From JBDTGE01 sp050742975 (GTDB taxonomy: Bacteria > Actinomycetota > Actinomycetes > Mycobacteriales > Jatrophihabitantaceae): a DNA stretch of 14,272 nt. Both the position numbers and the translations under genes were made by a program. Under the pieces are notes generated by a model. That model was not told where the DNA came from, ran no database searches, and saw only the letters and a program-made list of their open reading frames with translations. This document shows positions 1 to 6,301 of the stretch, one piece after another. The stretch is taken from contig JBOGDQ010000044.1 of NCBI GenBank assembly GCA_050742975.1, forward strand, positions 1 to 14,272. Reading direction: 5' to 3'. How positions within the stretch are numbered: the stretch's first letter is position 1; the number at the start of each line of letters is the position of its first letter.

Positions 1-11
1 CTCCTAGGCGA

Positions 12-1190
12 TCAATCCGCCACCTCGCCGGCGCCGAGGTGGGCGCTCCAGCGCTCTTCGATGTGCCCGAAGCGCCATACCGAGAGCGCGATCACCCAGG
101 TGGCGACGAACATGCCGACGATCACGAAGCCGAGGAAGTTGATGTCGATGTTCTCGAACCAGTTCCAGAACGAGCCCGACAGGCTCAGCTCCGAGGCGAC
201 CAGGCCGCCGAGTTCGATCGTGCCGATGACGAGCGCGACGGCGACCGAGATCGCCGTGATGGTGATGTTGTAGAAAACCTTGCGGACCGGTTTGGCGAAC
301 GCCCAGCCGTAGGCGGCGTTCATGAACACCCCGTCGACCGTGTCCATCAGGCACATCGCCGCGGCGAACAGGATCGGCAGCACCAGGATCGAGTAGAACG
401 GCAGGTTGAAAGCCGCCGCGCCGCCGGCCAGCACGAGCAGCCCGACCTCGGTCGCGGTGTCGAACCCGAGCCCGAACAGCAGCCCGATCGGGTAGATGTG
501 CCAGGCCTTGCGGACGGATCTGGTCAGCCCGCCCAGGAAGCGGTTCATGAAGCCACGCTTGTTGAGCTGGTCCTCCAGCTGCTGCTCGTCGTACACGCCG
601 GCCCGCATCTCGCGGAACACCTTCACGATGCCCAGCAGGACGACCAGGTTCAGGATCCCGAGGATCCACAGGAACGTCCCGGAGACCGAGGCACCGATGA
701 CGCCGGTGGCCGAGTGCAGGCTCGAGCCGCCGTTCTCGACCTGACCCGCGAGCGCCTTCACCCCGGCCGCGAGCAGGAACGCCAGCATGAACACGATCGT
801 CGAGTGACCGAGGGAGAACCAGAACCCGACCGACAGCGGCTTGCGCGGCTCGGCCGTCGGATCGGCATCGGTGATCGCCGCGTTGTCGGCCATCAGCTTG
901 CGCGTGGTGTTGTCGACCGCGGCGATGTGGTCGGCGTCGAAGGCGTGGCGCAGGCCGAACGTGTAGGCCAGGACGCCTACGCCGACGTTGAACACGGGGT
1001 GCTCGCCGCCGAGGTGGAAGTGGTGCGGGACGACCAGGCCGAACAGGATGCCGAATCCGAGGACGTGCAGGAACACGATGAACGCGAGCATCCCGCCGAG
1101 CGAGGTTCGGTCTCGCCGGTCCAGGCCCGCGCGGAAGCGAGCGAAGCCCGAGCGGGGCGGCGCTGTGCGGGTGGGGGCGGCGGCGGTCAT
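12..1190 (-). CDS. HoxN/HupN/NixA-family nickel/cobalt permease
   Basis: This is a high-affinity Ni2+/Co2+ uptake permease of the NiCoT family, an integral membrane protein of 392 residues. Family signatures visible in order are RHAFDADHI (residues 81-89, the metal-selectivity motif in the second membrane helix), GFWFSLGHSTIVF (122-134), LGFDTATEVGLL (241-252) and a C-terminal LPILFAAAMCLMDTVDG stretch (271-287). Several further hydrophobic segments fit the eight-helix fold. I chose the ATG at 1190: an upstream in-frame TTG at 1238 would place the start inside the palindromic operator and add a non-family N-terminus. No Shine-Dalgarno precedes the ATG, but a TACGGT -10 ends 7 nt before it, so the mRNA is probably leaderless. 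No urease, hydrogenase or cobalamin gene is visible nearby, so Ni versus Co preference rests on the operator. Family assignment is very secure. Confidence 0.96.
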   Translation of the reverse strand: MTAAAPTRTAPPRSGFARFRAGLDRRDRTSLGGMLAFIVFLHVLGFGILFGLVVPHHFHLGGEHPVFNVGVGVLAYTFGLRHAFDADHIAAVDNTTRKLMADNAAITDADPTAEPRKPLSVGFWFSLGHSTIVFMLAFLLAAGVKALAGQVENGGSSLHSATGVIGASVSGTFLWILGILNLVVLLGIVKVFREMRAGVYDEQQLEDQLNKRGFMNRFLGGLTRSVRKAWHIYPIGLLFGLGFDTATEVGLLVLAGGAAAFNLPFYSILVLPILFAAAMCLMDTVDGVFMNAAYGWAFAKPVRKVFYNITITAISVAVALVIGTIELGGLVASELSLSGSFWNWFENIDINFLGFVIVGMFVATWVIALSVWRFGHIEERWSAHLGAGEVAD

Positions 1191-1197
1191 CGAGCTG

Positions 1198-1227
1198 ACC
1201 GTAAACCGGCACGAGGCGTTATTGCAA
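1198..1227 (-). promoter_or_regulatory. Candidate leaderless promoter of the nickel permease
   Basis: On the minus strand TTGCAA (1227-1222) serves as a possible -35, followed by an 18-nt spacer and TACGGT (1203-1198) as the -10. Seven bases separate the -10 from the ATG at 1190, placing transcription start at or next to the start codon. The -35 half coincides with one arm of the Nur-like palindrome, so a bound repressor would block RNA polymerase. Inferred from sequence only. Confidence 0.5.
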
Positions 1228-1238
1228 GACGATGGCAA
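1222..1238. promoter_or_regulatory. Nur-like nickel-responsive operator
   Basis: The sequence TTGCAAGACGATGGCAA fits the Nur box described in Streptomyces, tTGCaa-N5-ttGCAA, with one mismatch and the exact 5-bp spacer. With one flanking base each side it becomes ATTGC-N9-GCAAT, a perfect 5-bp inverted repeat. It lies 31 bp upstream of the nickel permease start and overlaps its likely -35. Nur is a Ni-loaded Fur-family repressor of nickel uptake genes, so this is a functionally coherent match. The Nur gene itself is not in the window. Confidence 0.65.
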
Positions 1239-1245
1239 TAGTTGG

Positions 1246-2781
1246 CTAGGCGGCGGCGTACTGCGCCGCGACCTGGCCGGGCGTGAGTGCGGTGGTGTAG
1301 ACGGCCGCGTCGTCGATCGTGCCGGCGAAGTAGTTGCTCGTGGGCTTCGACGGCCAGCCAGTGAGGTTGTCGTAGCCGATGCGCCAGTAGCCGGAGTAGT
1401 TCCCCGCGGTGGTGACGCCGGCGTTGTTCGCGACGAGCTGCCCGTCCAGGTAGAGGTTCATCCCGGAGCCCGAGAGCGTGGCGGCGGCGAGGTGCCAGCT
1501 GTTGTCGTTGTACGACTGCGGGCTGACGATCGTCTTGACCGCGTTGGAATTGACGCCGAAGACGACCTGGCCGCCGTTGGTCAGGTACAGCTGCCGGTCG
1601 TAGCTGGTCGACGAACCGGTTCGCGAGCTGCCGAAGCCGATGAGCTTGCCGCCCTTCGTCGTCGTGGTCTTGAACCAGATCTCGATGGTGAACACGGTGG
1701 GGTTCGACACCAGCGTCGGGGTCGAGATGCAGCCGGTCGAGCCGTTGAGCGTCACGCCCGTACCGTCGCGCGAGCACGAGCCGGGGGCGCCCTTCGTGAT
1801 GCCGCCGATGTAGCTGCCGTTGCGCGCGTTGCCTGACGCGTCCGTCGCGGTGCTGCTGCCGGACGTCTCGTCGAGCGGGTAGTACAGGAACGGGTTGGCC
1901 GCCAGGGCCGCGGCCTTGCAGGTGAAGTACGGGATCGCCGACCAGGCGTTGGCGGCGTTGGTCGCTGTGGCGGAGAACCGGGTCGTCGCCCGTGCCGGTG
2001 CGGCGGCCGGGATGCCGATGCCGAGCACCGCGGCCGCGATCAGGCAGGCGGTGCCGGTCCGGGTGATCCGCGAGGAGCGCGAGCGCACGGCGGCGGCTGC
2101 GGCGACCGCGGCTGCCGCTGCAGCGGCGGCGGCGTCGGCCGCGTCGGTTGCATCCGACGCGGACCCCTCGGCGCGATCCGCCTCGTGCTCGTCATCGGGC
2201 CGGTAGGCGAACGCGGCCGCGACGGCAAGGGCGAGCGCGCCGGCCAGCAGCGCGAGCGCGCCGTACCTGCCCTCGCTCAGCCAGAGCTTCGGTGTGCCGA
2301 CCAACGGAGCCCGGAGCGCGCCGACACCGTGCACGGCGCTGCGCGCGACCGGGCTGGAGTCGTTCGCGGCGTTGGCGTCCCCGCGCAGGATCAGCGAGCC
2401 GTCGTTGCCGAACGCGGCCAGTCGGTGCAGGCGCTCGCGACCGGGGTGGTCGGGGTCGGTGACCAGTAGCACCTGGCCGAGCCGCAGTTGACTGCTCGCG
2501 ACCGGCCGGGAGATCACGACGTCGCCCGGGTGCAGGCGGGGCTCCATGGAGCCGGTCATGACGACGGTGGGGTGCCAGCCGAACAGTGCAGGGACGAGAC
2601 AGACGAGCAGCAGGCCGGCGAGCACGGTCAGCAGGCCGCGGGCGAGCGCGGTGAGGGCCAGAGCGGACCAGCCGCCGCGCCAGCCGGCCCGCTGCGCGGT
2701 GTGCCGCCCGGCTCGGTGTCCGGTGTCAGGTCCGGCGTCATGGCTTGCCGCGACGGCCGAGTCCAGCGGTTCGGCACTCAT
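1246..2781 (-). CDS. SipW-type signal peptidase I fused to a secreted LamG domain
   Basis: This is a 511-residue fusion. Residues ~39-67 form a membrane helix, followed by an S26 signal peptidase domain of the SipW/ER type: MTGSMEP with Ser78 as nucleophile, RLHRL with His119 in place of the bacterial lysine, and RGDAN (133-137). A second helix (~173-193) returns to the cytoplasm, followed by an acidic then alanine-rich linker (alanine run ~216-231). An arginine-rich patch (~233-241) and a third helix (~242-265) look like an internal signal peptide ending in FSATATNAANAWSA (269-282), which matches the SipW-cognate motif of the upstream gene. A LamG/concanavalin-like domain follows (~296-508) with the typical YYPLDE start, cysteines 288, 336 and 351, and DGQLV and IDDAAVYTTAL near the end. 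The ATG at 2781 is chosen for AGGAGGT at 2797-2791, 9 nt upstream. Predicted role: cleaves SipW-cognate exports, possibly its own LamG half. The fusion rests on one unbroken frame. Confidence 0.88.
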   Translation of the reverse strand: MSAEPLDSAVAASHDAGPDTGHRAGRHTAQRAGWRGGWSALALTALARGLLTVLAGLLLVCLVPALFGWHPTVVMTGSMEPRLHPGDVVISRPVASSQLRLGQVLLVTDPDHPGRERLHRLAAFGNDGSLILRGDANAANDSSPVARSAVHGVGALRAPLVGTPKLWLSEGRYGALALLAGALALAVAAAFAYRPDDEHEADRAEGSASDATDAADAAAAAAAAAVAAAAAVRSRSSRITRTGTACLIAAAVLGIGIPAAAPARATTRFSATATNAANAWSAIPYFTCKAAALAANPFLYYPLDETSGSSTATDASGNARNGSYIGGITKGAPGSCSRDGTGVTLNGSTGCISTPTLVSNPTVFTIEIWFKTTTTKGGKLIGFGSSRTGSSTSYDRQLYLTNGGQVVFGVNSNAVKTIVSPQSYNDNSWHLAAATLSGSGMNLYLDGQLVANNAGVTTAGNYSGYWRIGYDNLTGWPSKPTSNYFAGTIDDAAVYTTALTPGQVAAQYAAA

Positions 2782-2847
2782 TTCGCACTCACCTCCTCGG
2801 CGTTGCGTCGTCTGTGGCGGCAGGCGCCGCCGCCCGGTCACGCCGGT

Positions 2848-2877
2848 GCCGGCACGGGCGTCCTGGCCCGTGCCGGC
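2848..2877 (-). terminator. Strong GC-rich hairpin between the two secretion genes
   Basis: A perfect 12-bp inverted repeat, GCCGGCACGGGC (2848-2859) and its complement (2866-2877) around a 6-nt loop, begins 11 nt after the stop of the exported-protein gene and ends well before the peptidase ribosome-binding site. There is no U-tract, as is common for actinobacterial terminators. It probably terminates partially or protects the upstream transcript's 3' end, giving more substrate than protease. Confidence 0.6.
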
Positions 2878-2888
2878 TCAGCGTCGGA

Positions 2889-3500
2889 TCAGCCGTTCTG
2901 CGCTTCCCAGGTGAACCCGATCGTGGCGGTGCCGCCCTGGGCCGAGTTCGGGGTGTTGGCGTCGAGCGTGTAGCTGAACTGGAAGACGCGGGTCTCCGAG
3001 GCGGTACCCGTCGGTGCCCAGCTACCCAGTCCGGTGGCGTAGCTCGTCGCCGCGCTGCCGAACGCGGCGAGCGTGCCGGAGTAGACCGGCGAGCCCGAGG
3101 CCAGCGGCGTGAACCCGGTGCAGGAGCCGAACCCGCCGCCGGTGCCCTGGACGATGCTCAGGTTCAGCGACGAGGAGAGCGCGTTCGTGGTGGCGGGGCC
3201 GGTGCCGTACAGCTTGACGGTCGACGCGAGCGATCCGGTCGACGTCACGGCGATGCACTTCGTGCCGGTCGAGCCGGGCTTGAGGTTGCTCGCAGTGAAC
3301 ATCGCCGCGTTCGAGTCGTCATCGGACAGCGCGACGCTGCCGGCCGACCAGTTGCTGGCCGGATTCGACGTGGTGGCCGAGAACGCGGAGTACGACGCCT
3401 GCCAGACGACGGTGGCCGACGCGGCCAGACCGGCCAGCAGGGCGCCGGCGCCGATGAGCTTGGCGTGCTTGCGTCGGGGGCGGTGGACGGGACGGGACAT
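2889..3500 (-). CDS. SipW-dependent exported protein, TasA/camelysin-like
   Basis: This is a 203-residue secreted protein. A basic N-terminus (RRKHAK) leads to a hydrophobic segment (~14-33) and the SipW-cognate cleavage region AFSATTSNPASNWSAG (39-54), characteristic of substrates of SipW-type signal peptidases. The mature part resembles TasA/camelysin-family beta-sandwich proteins: a NLKPGSTGT block (72-80) followed by a KCIAVTSTGS strand, and a C-terminal FQFSYTLD...ATIGFTWEA strand pair. Cys82 and Cys127 could form a disulfide. The family contains biofilm matrix fibre proteins and extracellular proteases; no catalytic zinc motif is visible here, so a structural or surface role is likelier. 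The ATG at 3500 has a GAAAGG Shine-Dalgarno at 3513-3508. It is the first gene of a pair with the SipW-LamG fusion, 107 bp apart. Confidence 0.85.
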   Translation of the reverse strand: MSRPVHRPRRKHAKLIGAGALLAGLAASATVVWQASYSAFSATTSNPASNWSAGSVALSDDDSNAAMFTASNLKPGSTGTKCIAVTSTGSLASTVKLYGTGPATTNALSSSLNLSIVQGTGGGFGSCTGFTPLASGSPVYSGTLAAFGSAATSYATGLGSWAPTGTASETRVFQFSYTLDANTPNSAQGGTATIGFTWEAQNG

Positions 3501-3520
3501 GGTGAGACCTTTCAGAGCAA

Positions 3521-3554
3521 CGGATGAGGACTAAAGCCACCGGCTGGACATCCG
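3521..3554 (-). other. Two-tier hairpin in the exported-protein mRNA leader
   Basis: CGGATG (3521-3526) pairs with CATCCG (3549-3554), and inside it AGCC (3535-3538) pairs with GGCT (3542-3545). The structure lies 8 nt upstream (5') of the Shine-Dalgarno of the exported-protein gene, within a leader of about 157 nt if the predicted promoter is right. It may modulate translation. It matches no riboswitch class that I recognise. Confidence 0.35.
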
Positions 3555-3663
3555 ATGGAAAGTGCGGGCCGCCCCCCGACGTTGCTGGGAACCATGTCTG
3601 GGCTGCCAGCGCCACTGCCACTTCTTACGGGCCTCCTCGCCGTCGCGTGAGGTCCGCGTGAGT

Positions 3664-3692
3664 AAAGTACGTGTAAGGTGTCCGATTGTCAA
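3664..3692 (-). promoter_or_regulatory. Predicted vegetative promoter of the exported-protein gene
   Basis: On the minus strand a perfect -35 TTGACA (3692-3687), a 17-nt spacer and TACTTT (3669-3664, TANNNT class) form a good SigA-type promoter. Transcription would start near 3657, giving a long leader to the ATG at 3500. It lies beside the palindromes in front of the divergent MarR gene, so MarR could control both directions. Confidence 0.55.
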
Positions 3693-3696
3693 ACCA

Positions 3697-3727
3697 TTCG
3701 AGGATCGAAACCTCCGGTCTTCGAAGA
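3697..3727. promoter_or_regulatory. Candidate MarR operator palindromes
   Basis: Two inverted repeats sharing a TTCGA half-site lie close together: TTCGA-gga-TCGAA (3697-3709) and the perfect 10-bp palindrome TCTTCGAAGA (3718-3727). They sit between the minus-strand promoter for the exported-protein gene and the MarR start, where MarR-family regulators usually bind. Inferred from symmetry and position only. Confidence 0.4.
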
Positions 3728-3739
3728 ACACTCGATTTT

Positions 3740-3761
3740 TCCGGTCCAAATCCGGTCCAAA
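3740..3761 (+). repeat. Perfect 11-bp tandem repeat in the MarR leader
   Basis: TCCGGTCCAAA occurs twice head to tail (3740-3750 and 3751-3761). The 3' end of the second copy runs directly into the AAAGGAGA Shine-Dalgarno (3759-3766) of the MarR gene. A change in copy number, or a protein bound there, would act on translation or spacing. Confidence 0.85.
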
Positions 3762-3771
3762 GGAGACAGTT

Positions 3772-4305
3772 GTGTCAGCAGCCTTCAGCACCACGGACGG
3801 TGCCGACGAGATGGACGGTGCGCAGGATGCGGATCTCACCGAGGCGATGTTCGCGCTCCGCGCGCTCATGCTGGCCGGCGAGCAGTTCCGGCACGCGGTT
3901 GCCGATCACTTCGGTGTCGGGCTGTCCGAGACCGTCGCGATGAGCCATCTGTCCGCGTCCGGCCCGCTGAGCCCGCGCGAGGTCGCGAGCAAGCTGAGCC
4001 TCACCCCGTCCGCCGTCACCTCGTTGCTGGACCGGCTCGAGTCGGACGGCCTGGCTGAGCGCAGTGCCCACCCGACCGACCGCCGCAGGAGCGTCGTCAC
4101 GCTGACCGGGCACGGAGAGCAGATGCTGGCTCGCGTCCGCCAGTGGATGCGCGCCGCGCTGGGCGCCCTCGACGAGACCCGGCTGCCCGAGGTCGGCGCT
4201 GTGCTGGTCGATCTCGCCACCGCGCTGAACGCCCAGACCGAGCGCATCACGTCGCGGCGAGCAGGCGCGCGCGGGCTTCGAGGTGGCGCCGCTCAGGCCG
4301 GCTGA
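3772..4305 (+). CDS. MarR-family transcriptional regulator
   Basis: This is a 177-residue DNA-binding regulator. The winged helix-turn-helix is clear: LSPREVASKLSLTPSAVTSLLDRLESDGLAER (positions 66-97; recognition helix around 78-90), followed by the wing HPTDRRRSVVTLT (100-112) with the typical D-R-R-R pattern. Flanking helices (21-48 and 117-157) would form the dimer interface. I chose the GTG at 3772 because AAAGGAGA lies 5 nt upstream; earlier in-frame starts would add a low-complexity extension that does not resemble the family. The C-terminal tail (161-177) is glycine/alanine/arginine-rich and probably disordered. It is divergent from the SipW-cognate/SipW-LamG pair and convergent with the MFS gene, 39 bp from it. 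Target and ligand are unknown; self-regulation through the adjacent palindromes is the simplest guess. Confidence 0.92.
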   Translation: MSAAFSTTDGADEMDGAQDADLTEAMFALRALMLAGEQFRHAVADHFGVGLSETVAMSHLSASGPLSPREVASKLSLTPSAVTSLLDRLESDGLAERSAHPTDRRRSVVTLTGHGEQMLARVRQWMRAALGALDETRLPEVGAVLVDLATALNAQTERITSRRAGARGLRGGAAQAG

Positions 4306-4344
4306 GCGTGCCCGCTCGCGGCGGCGGCCCGAGGTTACACCGCC

Positions 4345-5559
4345 TCAAGTCGCGGATGCCTCGACCAGTTCTCGGTGTGCGGGCACGAGCAGCGGCTCGG
4401 GGTGCGCCGGTCGCAGCGTCCCCAGCGCGGCCACCGCGGCCAGCACCATGACCGCCACCGCATACTCCTTCGCCGTGCTGACCACGCCACCACCGTCGAC
4501 CACGAAGTACCCGGCAATCACCGCCGGCAACCCCATCGCCAGGTACGACACGACGTAGAGGAGCGACAGCACGCCGGCCCGCTCGTGCGGCGCCGCCAGT
4601 GGGATCACCGTGCGCACCGCGCCCTGGAACCCGCCGCCGAACCCGGCGCCCGCGACGAGCATGCCGGCGAACAGCAGGGCTGCCGAGCGCTCGCCGATTG
4701 CCAGGTAGGTGAGCGCGCTGCCGGCGAACAGCGCGGTCGCGCCGACCGACAGCAGGACGCGGGCACTCGAGCGGTGCAGCAGCAGGACCGTGATCGCTGC
4801 GCTCGCGGCGAGGACGAACAGGCCCAGACCGCCGAGTGCCAGCGCGTTCGAACCGACGACCAGGCGCACGAGGGCCGGGCCGAGGGAACCGTAGAAGCCG
4901 GCCAGTGCCCAGATGGCGACGAGCGCCGGGACCGCGAGCAGTAGCGGCCTGCGCGCCGTCCGGGGCAGGCCGAACTGCGGGAGCAGCGAGGCGAGAGCAG
5001 CGGACTTGGACGGACCGGGCGCCGGCGTGGACGGCTCGCGCATCAGCAGGACTCCCAGCCACTGCAGGGCGAAGACGGCCAGCAGCGCCAGGTACACCAG
5101 GTGCGTCGGTGCGGGCAGGAACTGGACGAGCAGCCCCGACCCGAGCGCGCCGAGTGCGGTGCCGGTCAGCGGCGCGACCGCGTTCGCGACGGTGCCCCGC
5201 GCCCGGTTCAGATCGAGCATCCCGGCACCGACCGCCGCGACGGCCGCGCCCGTCGAGAGGCCCTGGATCACCCGCGCCAGCATCAGGATCGGGACCCCGT
5301 CCGCGGTGGTGAACAGCACCATCGTCGCCGCCTGGGCCGCGATGGCCGCGAGCAGGACCGGGCGCCGGCCGACGTGGTCGGACAGCCGTCCGGTGATCAA
5401 TAGCGAGAGCAGGACGGCGAGCGCGTACACGCCGAACACGACCGTCGTCGTGATCGGCGAGAAGCCCCACTCGGCCTGGTAGACGGAGTACAGGGGTGTC
5501 GGCGCGCTCGACCCGGCCAGGAAGAAGACCACGATCGACGCCAGTAGATAGAAGGCCAT
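4345..5559 (-). CDS. MFS transporter, drug-efflux type
   Basis: This is a 404-residue major facilitator superfamily permease with about twelve hydrophobic segments. Motif A, GRLSDHVGRR, lies between helices 2 and 3 (57-66), and the helix 4 region ARVIQGLSTG resembles the conserved R-xx-QG motif B of proton-driven antiporters. A central loop (~175-195, EPSTPAPGPSKSA) divides the two halves. The ATG at 5559 is preferred to the GTG one codon earlier because GGAG is properly spaced from the ATG. It is divergent from a TetR regulator, with a palindromic operator between them, the standard arrangement for inducible efflux pumps. The substrate cannot be told from sequence. Its 3' end converges on the MarR gene with no strong terminator between. 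Confidence 0.92.
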   Translation of the reverse strand: MAFYLLASIVVFFLAGSSAPTPLYSVYQAEWGFSPITTTVVFGVYALAVLLSLLITGRLSDHVGRRPVLLAAIAAQAATMVLFTTADGVPILMLARVIQGLSTGAAVAAVGAGMLDLNRARGTVANAVAPLTGTALGALGSGLLVQFLPAPTHLVYLALLAVFALQWLGVLLMREPSTPAPGPSKSAALASLLPQFGLPRTARRPLLLAVPALVAIWALAGFYGSLGPALVRLVVGSNALALGGLGLFVLAASAAITVLLLHRSSARVLLSVGATALFAGSALTYLAIGERSAALLFAGMLVAGAGFGGGFQGAVRTVIPLAAPHERAGVLSLLYVVSYLAMGLPAVIAGYFVVDGGGVVSTAKEYAVAVMVLAAVAALGTLRPAHPEPLLVPAHRELVEASAT

Positions 5560-5589
5560 CACTGCTCCGCAATCCGACGAATCATTGAG

Positions 5590-5605
5590 TAGACAGGTCT
5601 GTCTA
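5590..5605. promoter_or_regulatory. TetR operator copy 1 (MFS side)
   Basis: TAGACAGGTCTGTCTA is a perfect inverted repeat with 7-bp arms and a 2-bp centre. On the minus strand it falls between a weak -35 (ATGACT, 5611-5606) and a weak -10 (AATGAT, 5586-5581) that would serve the MFS gene. It is nearly identical to copy 2 at 5621-5636; the centres are 31 bp apart, about three helical turns. Confidence 0.85.
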
Positions 5606-5613
5606 AGTCATAG

Positions 5614-5643
5614 ATGACACTAGACAGCTCTGTCTGGTAATGT
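5614..5643 (+). promoter_or_regulatory. Leaderless promoter of the TetR gene
   Basis: ATGACA (5614-5619) is one base from the -35 consensus; after an 18-nt spacer TAATGT (5638-5643) fits the TANNNT -10. The ATG at 5650 begins 6 nt after the -10 and no Shine-Dalgarno is visible, so the mRNA should start at the codon itself. Operator copy 2 fills the spacer, which suits autorepression. Confidence 0.6.
5621..5636. promoter_or_regulatory. TetR operator copy 2 (TetR side)
   Basis: TAGACAGCTCTGTCTG repeats copy 1 with a changed 2-bp centre and one mismatch in the last base of the right arm. It sits inside the spacer of the predicted tetR-type promoter. Confidence 0.82.
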
Positions 5644-5649
5644 CAAGCC

Positions 5650-6252
5650 ATGCCGACCAGGACCACCGAACCCGGGCCCACCGAGCGCGGCTCGGCCCGC
5701 GAGCGCCTGCTCACCGCGGCCAGCGAGCTGTTCTACGAGGAGGGCGTCCACACCGTCGGCATCGACCGGGTGATCGAGCGCGCCGGCGTGGCCAAGGCGT
5801 CGCTGTACAACGTGTTCGGCAGCAAGGACGAGCTGGTCAAGGCCTATCTGGCCGGGCGGCACGCCATCACGCGCGACCGGATCACCGCCGGGCTGGCCCG
5901 GTACGGCACTGCGCGCGAGCGGCTGATCGGCGTGTTCGAGATCCAGGGCAAGACCTTCGCCAAGCCGGGCTTTCGCGGGTGCGCCTTCATCGGGGCCAGC
6001 TCGGAGTCCCCGCGCCCGGGCGGCCCGGTCGAGACCGCGGCCGACGAGTACCGCAGTTGGATCCGCACGCTGTTCCTCGACCTGGCCCGCGAGGCCGGGG
6101 CGCCCGATCCCGAGGTGCTGGCCAAGCAGCTGTGCCTGGTCTACGACGGCACGGTCATCTCGGCGTGGATGGACCGCGACCCGACGGCGGCGGCCACCTC
6201 TGTCGCGGTGGTCACTGCCCTGGTCAGCGCCGCGATCGACCTGCAGCCCTGA
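5650..6252 (+). CDS. TetR/AcrR-family transcriptional repressor
   Basis: This is a 200-residue regulator. The N-terminal helix-turn-helix is typical: RERLLTAASELFYEEGVHTV leading to GIDRVIERAGVAKASLYNVFGSKDEL (about 37-62), with the recognition helix at VAKASLYNVF. The C-terminal helical domain (70-200) carries GCAFIGASSE, as in LmrA/YxaF-like members that respond to small lipophilic ligands. It is divergent from an MFS transporter across two matching palindromes, so it most likely represses the pump and itself. The ATG at 5650 is supported by the promoter geometry and by the absence of other sensible starts. The ligand is unknown. Confidence 0.95.
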   Translation: MPTRTTEPGPTERGSARERLLTAASELFYEEGVHTVGIDRVIERAGVAKASLYNVFGSKDELVKAYLAGRHAITRDRITAGLARYGTARERLIGVFEIQGKTFAKPGFRGCAFIGASSESPRPGGPVETAADEYRSWIRTLFLDLAREAGAPDPEVLAKQLCLVYDGTVISAWMDRDPTAAATSVAVVTALVSAAIDLQP

Positions 6253-6288
6253 GCGGCCACGGCGGCGGGGCGGCCAGACACCCGCACG

Positions 6289-6294
6289 TAGGGT
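6289..6294 (+). promoter_or_regulatory. Possible -10 element of the prenyltransferase gene
   Basis: TAGGGT ends exactly 7 nt before the ATG at 6302, the spacing expected for a leaderless transcript. No convincing -35 is visible. The same bases could instead act as a weak Shine-Dalgarno (AGGGTGA), so this is suggestive only. Confidence 0.35.
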
Positions 6295-6301
6295 GATTCG
6301 C

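Noticed and set aside
1191..1238. TTG start at 1238 for the nickel permease.
   Set aside because: It would begin inside the palindromic operator and add residues unlike the family; the ATG at 1190 fits the promoter spacing.
4..1241. Long frames on both strands over the nickel permease, including one of 400 residues on the plus strand.
   Set aside because: They are arginine- or charge-rich shadows of the permease frame with no recognisable domain; the permease has all its family signatures.
3685..3730. Resemblance to the CAAACC-ATTCGA start of a c-di-GMP-I riboswitch.
   Set aside because: The conserved GGACGCAAAGCC core and the rest of the fold are missing on both strands.
4306..4344. Short GAGG...CCTC hairpin between the convergent MarR and MFS genes.
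   Set aside because: Four base pairs with an eight-base loop is too weak to call a terminator.
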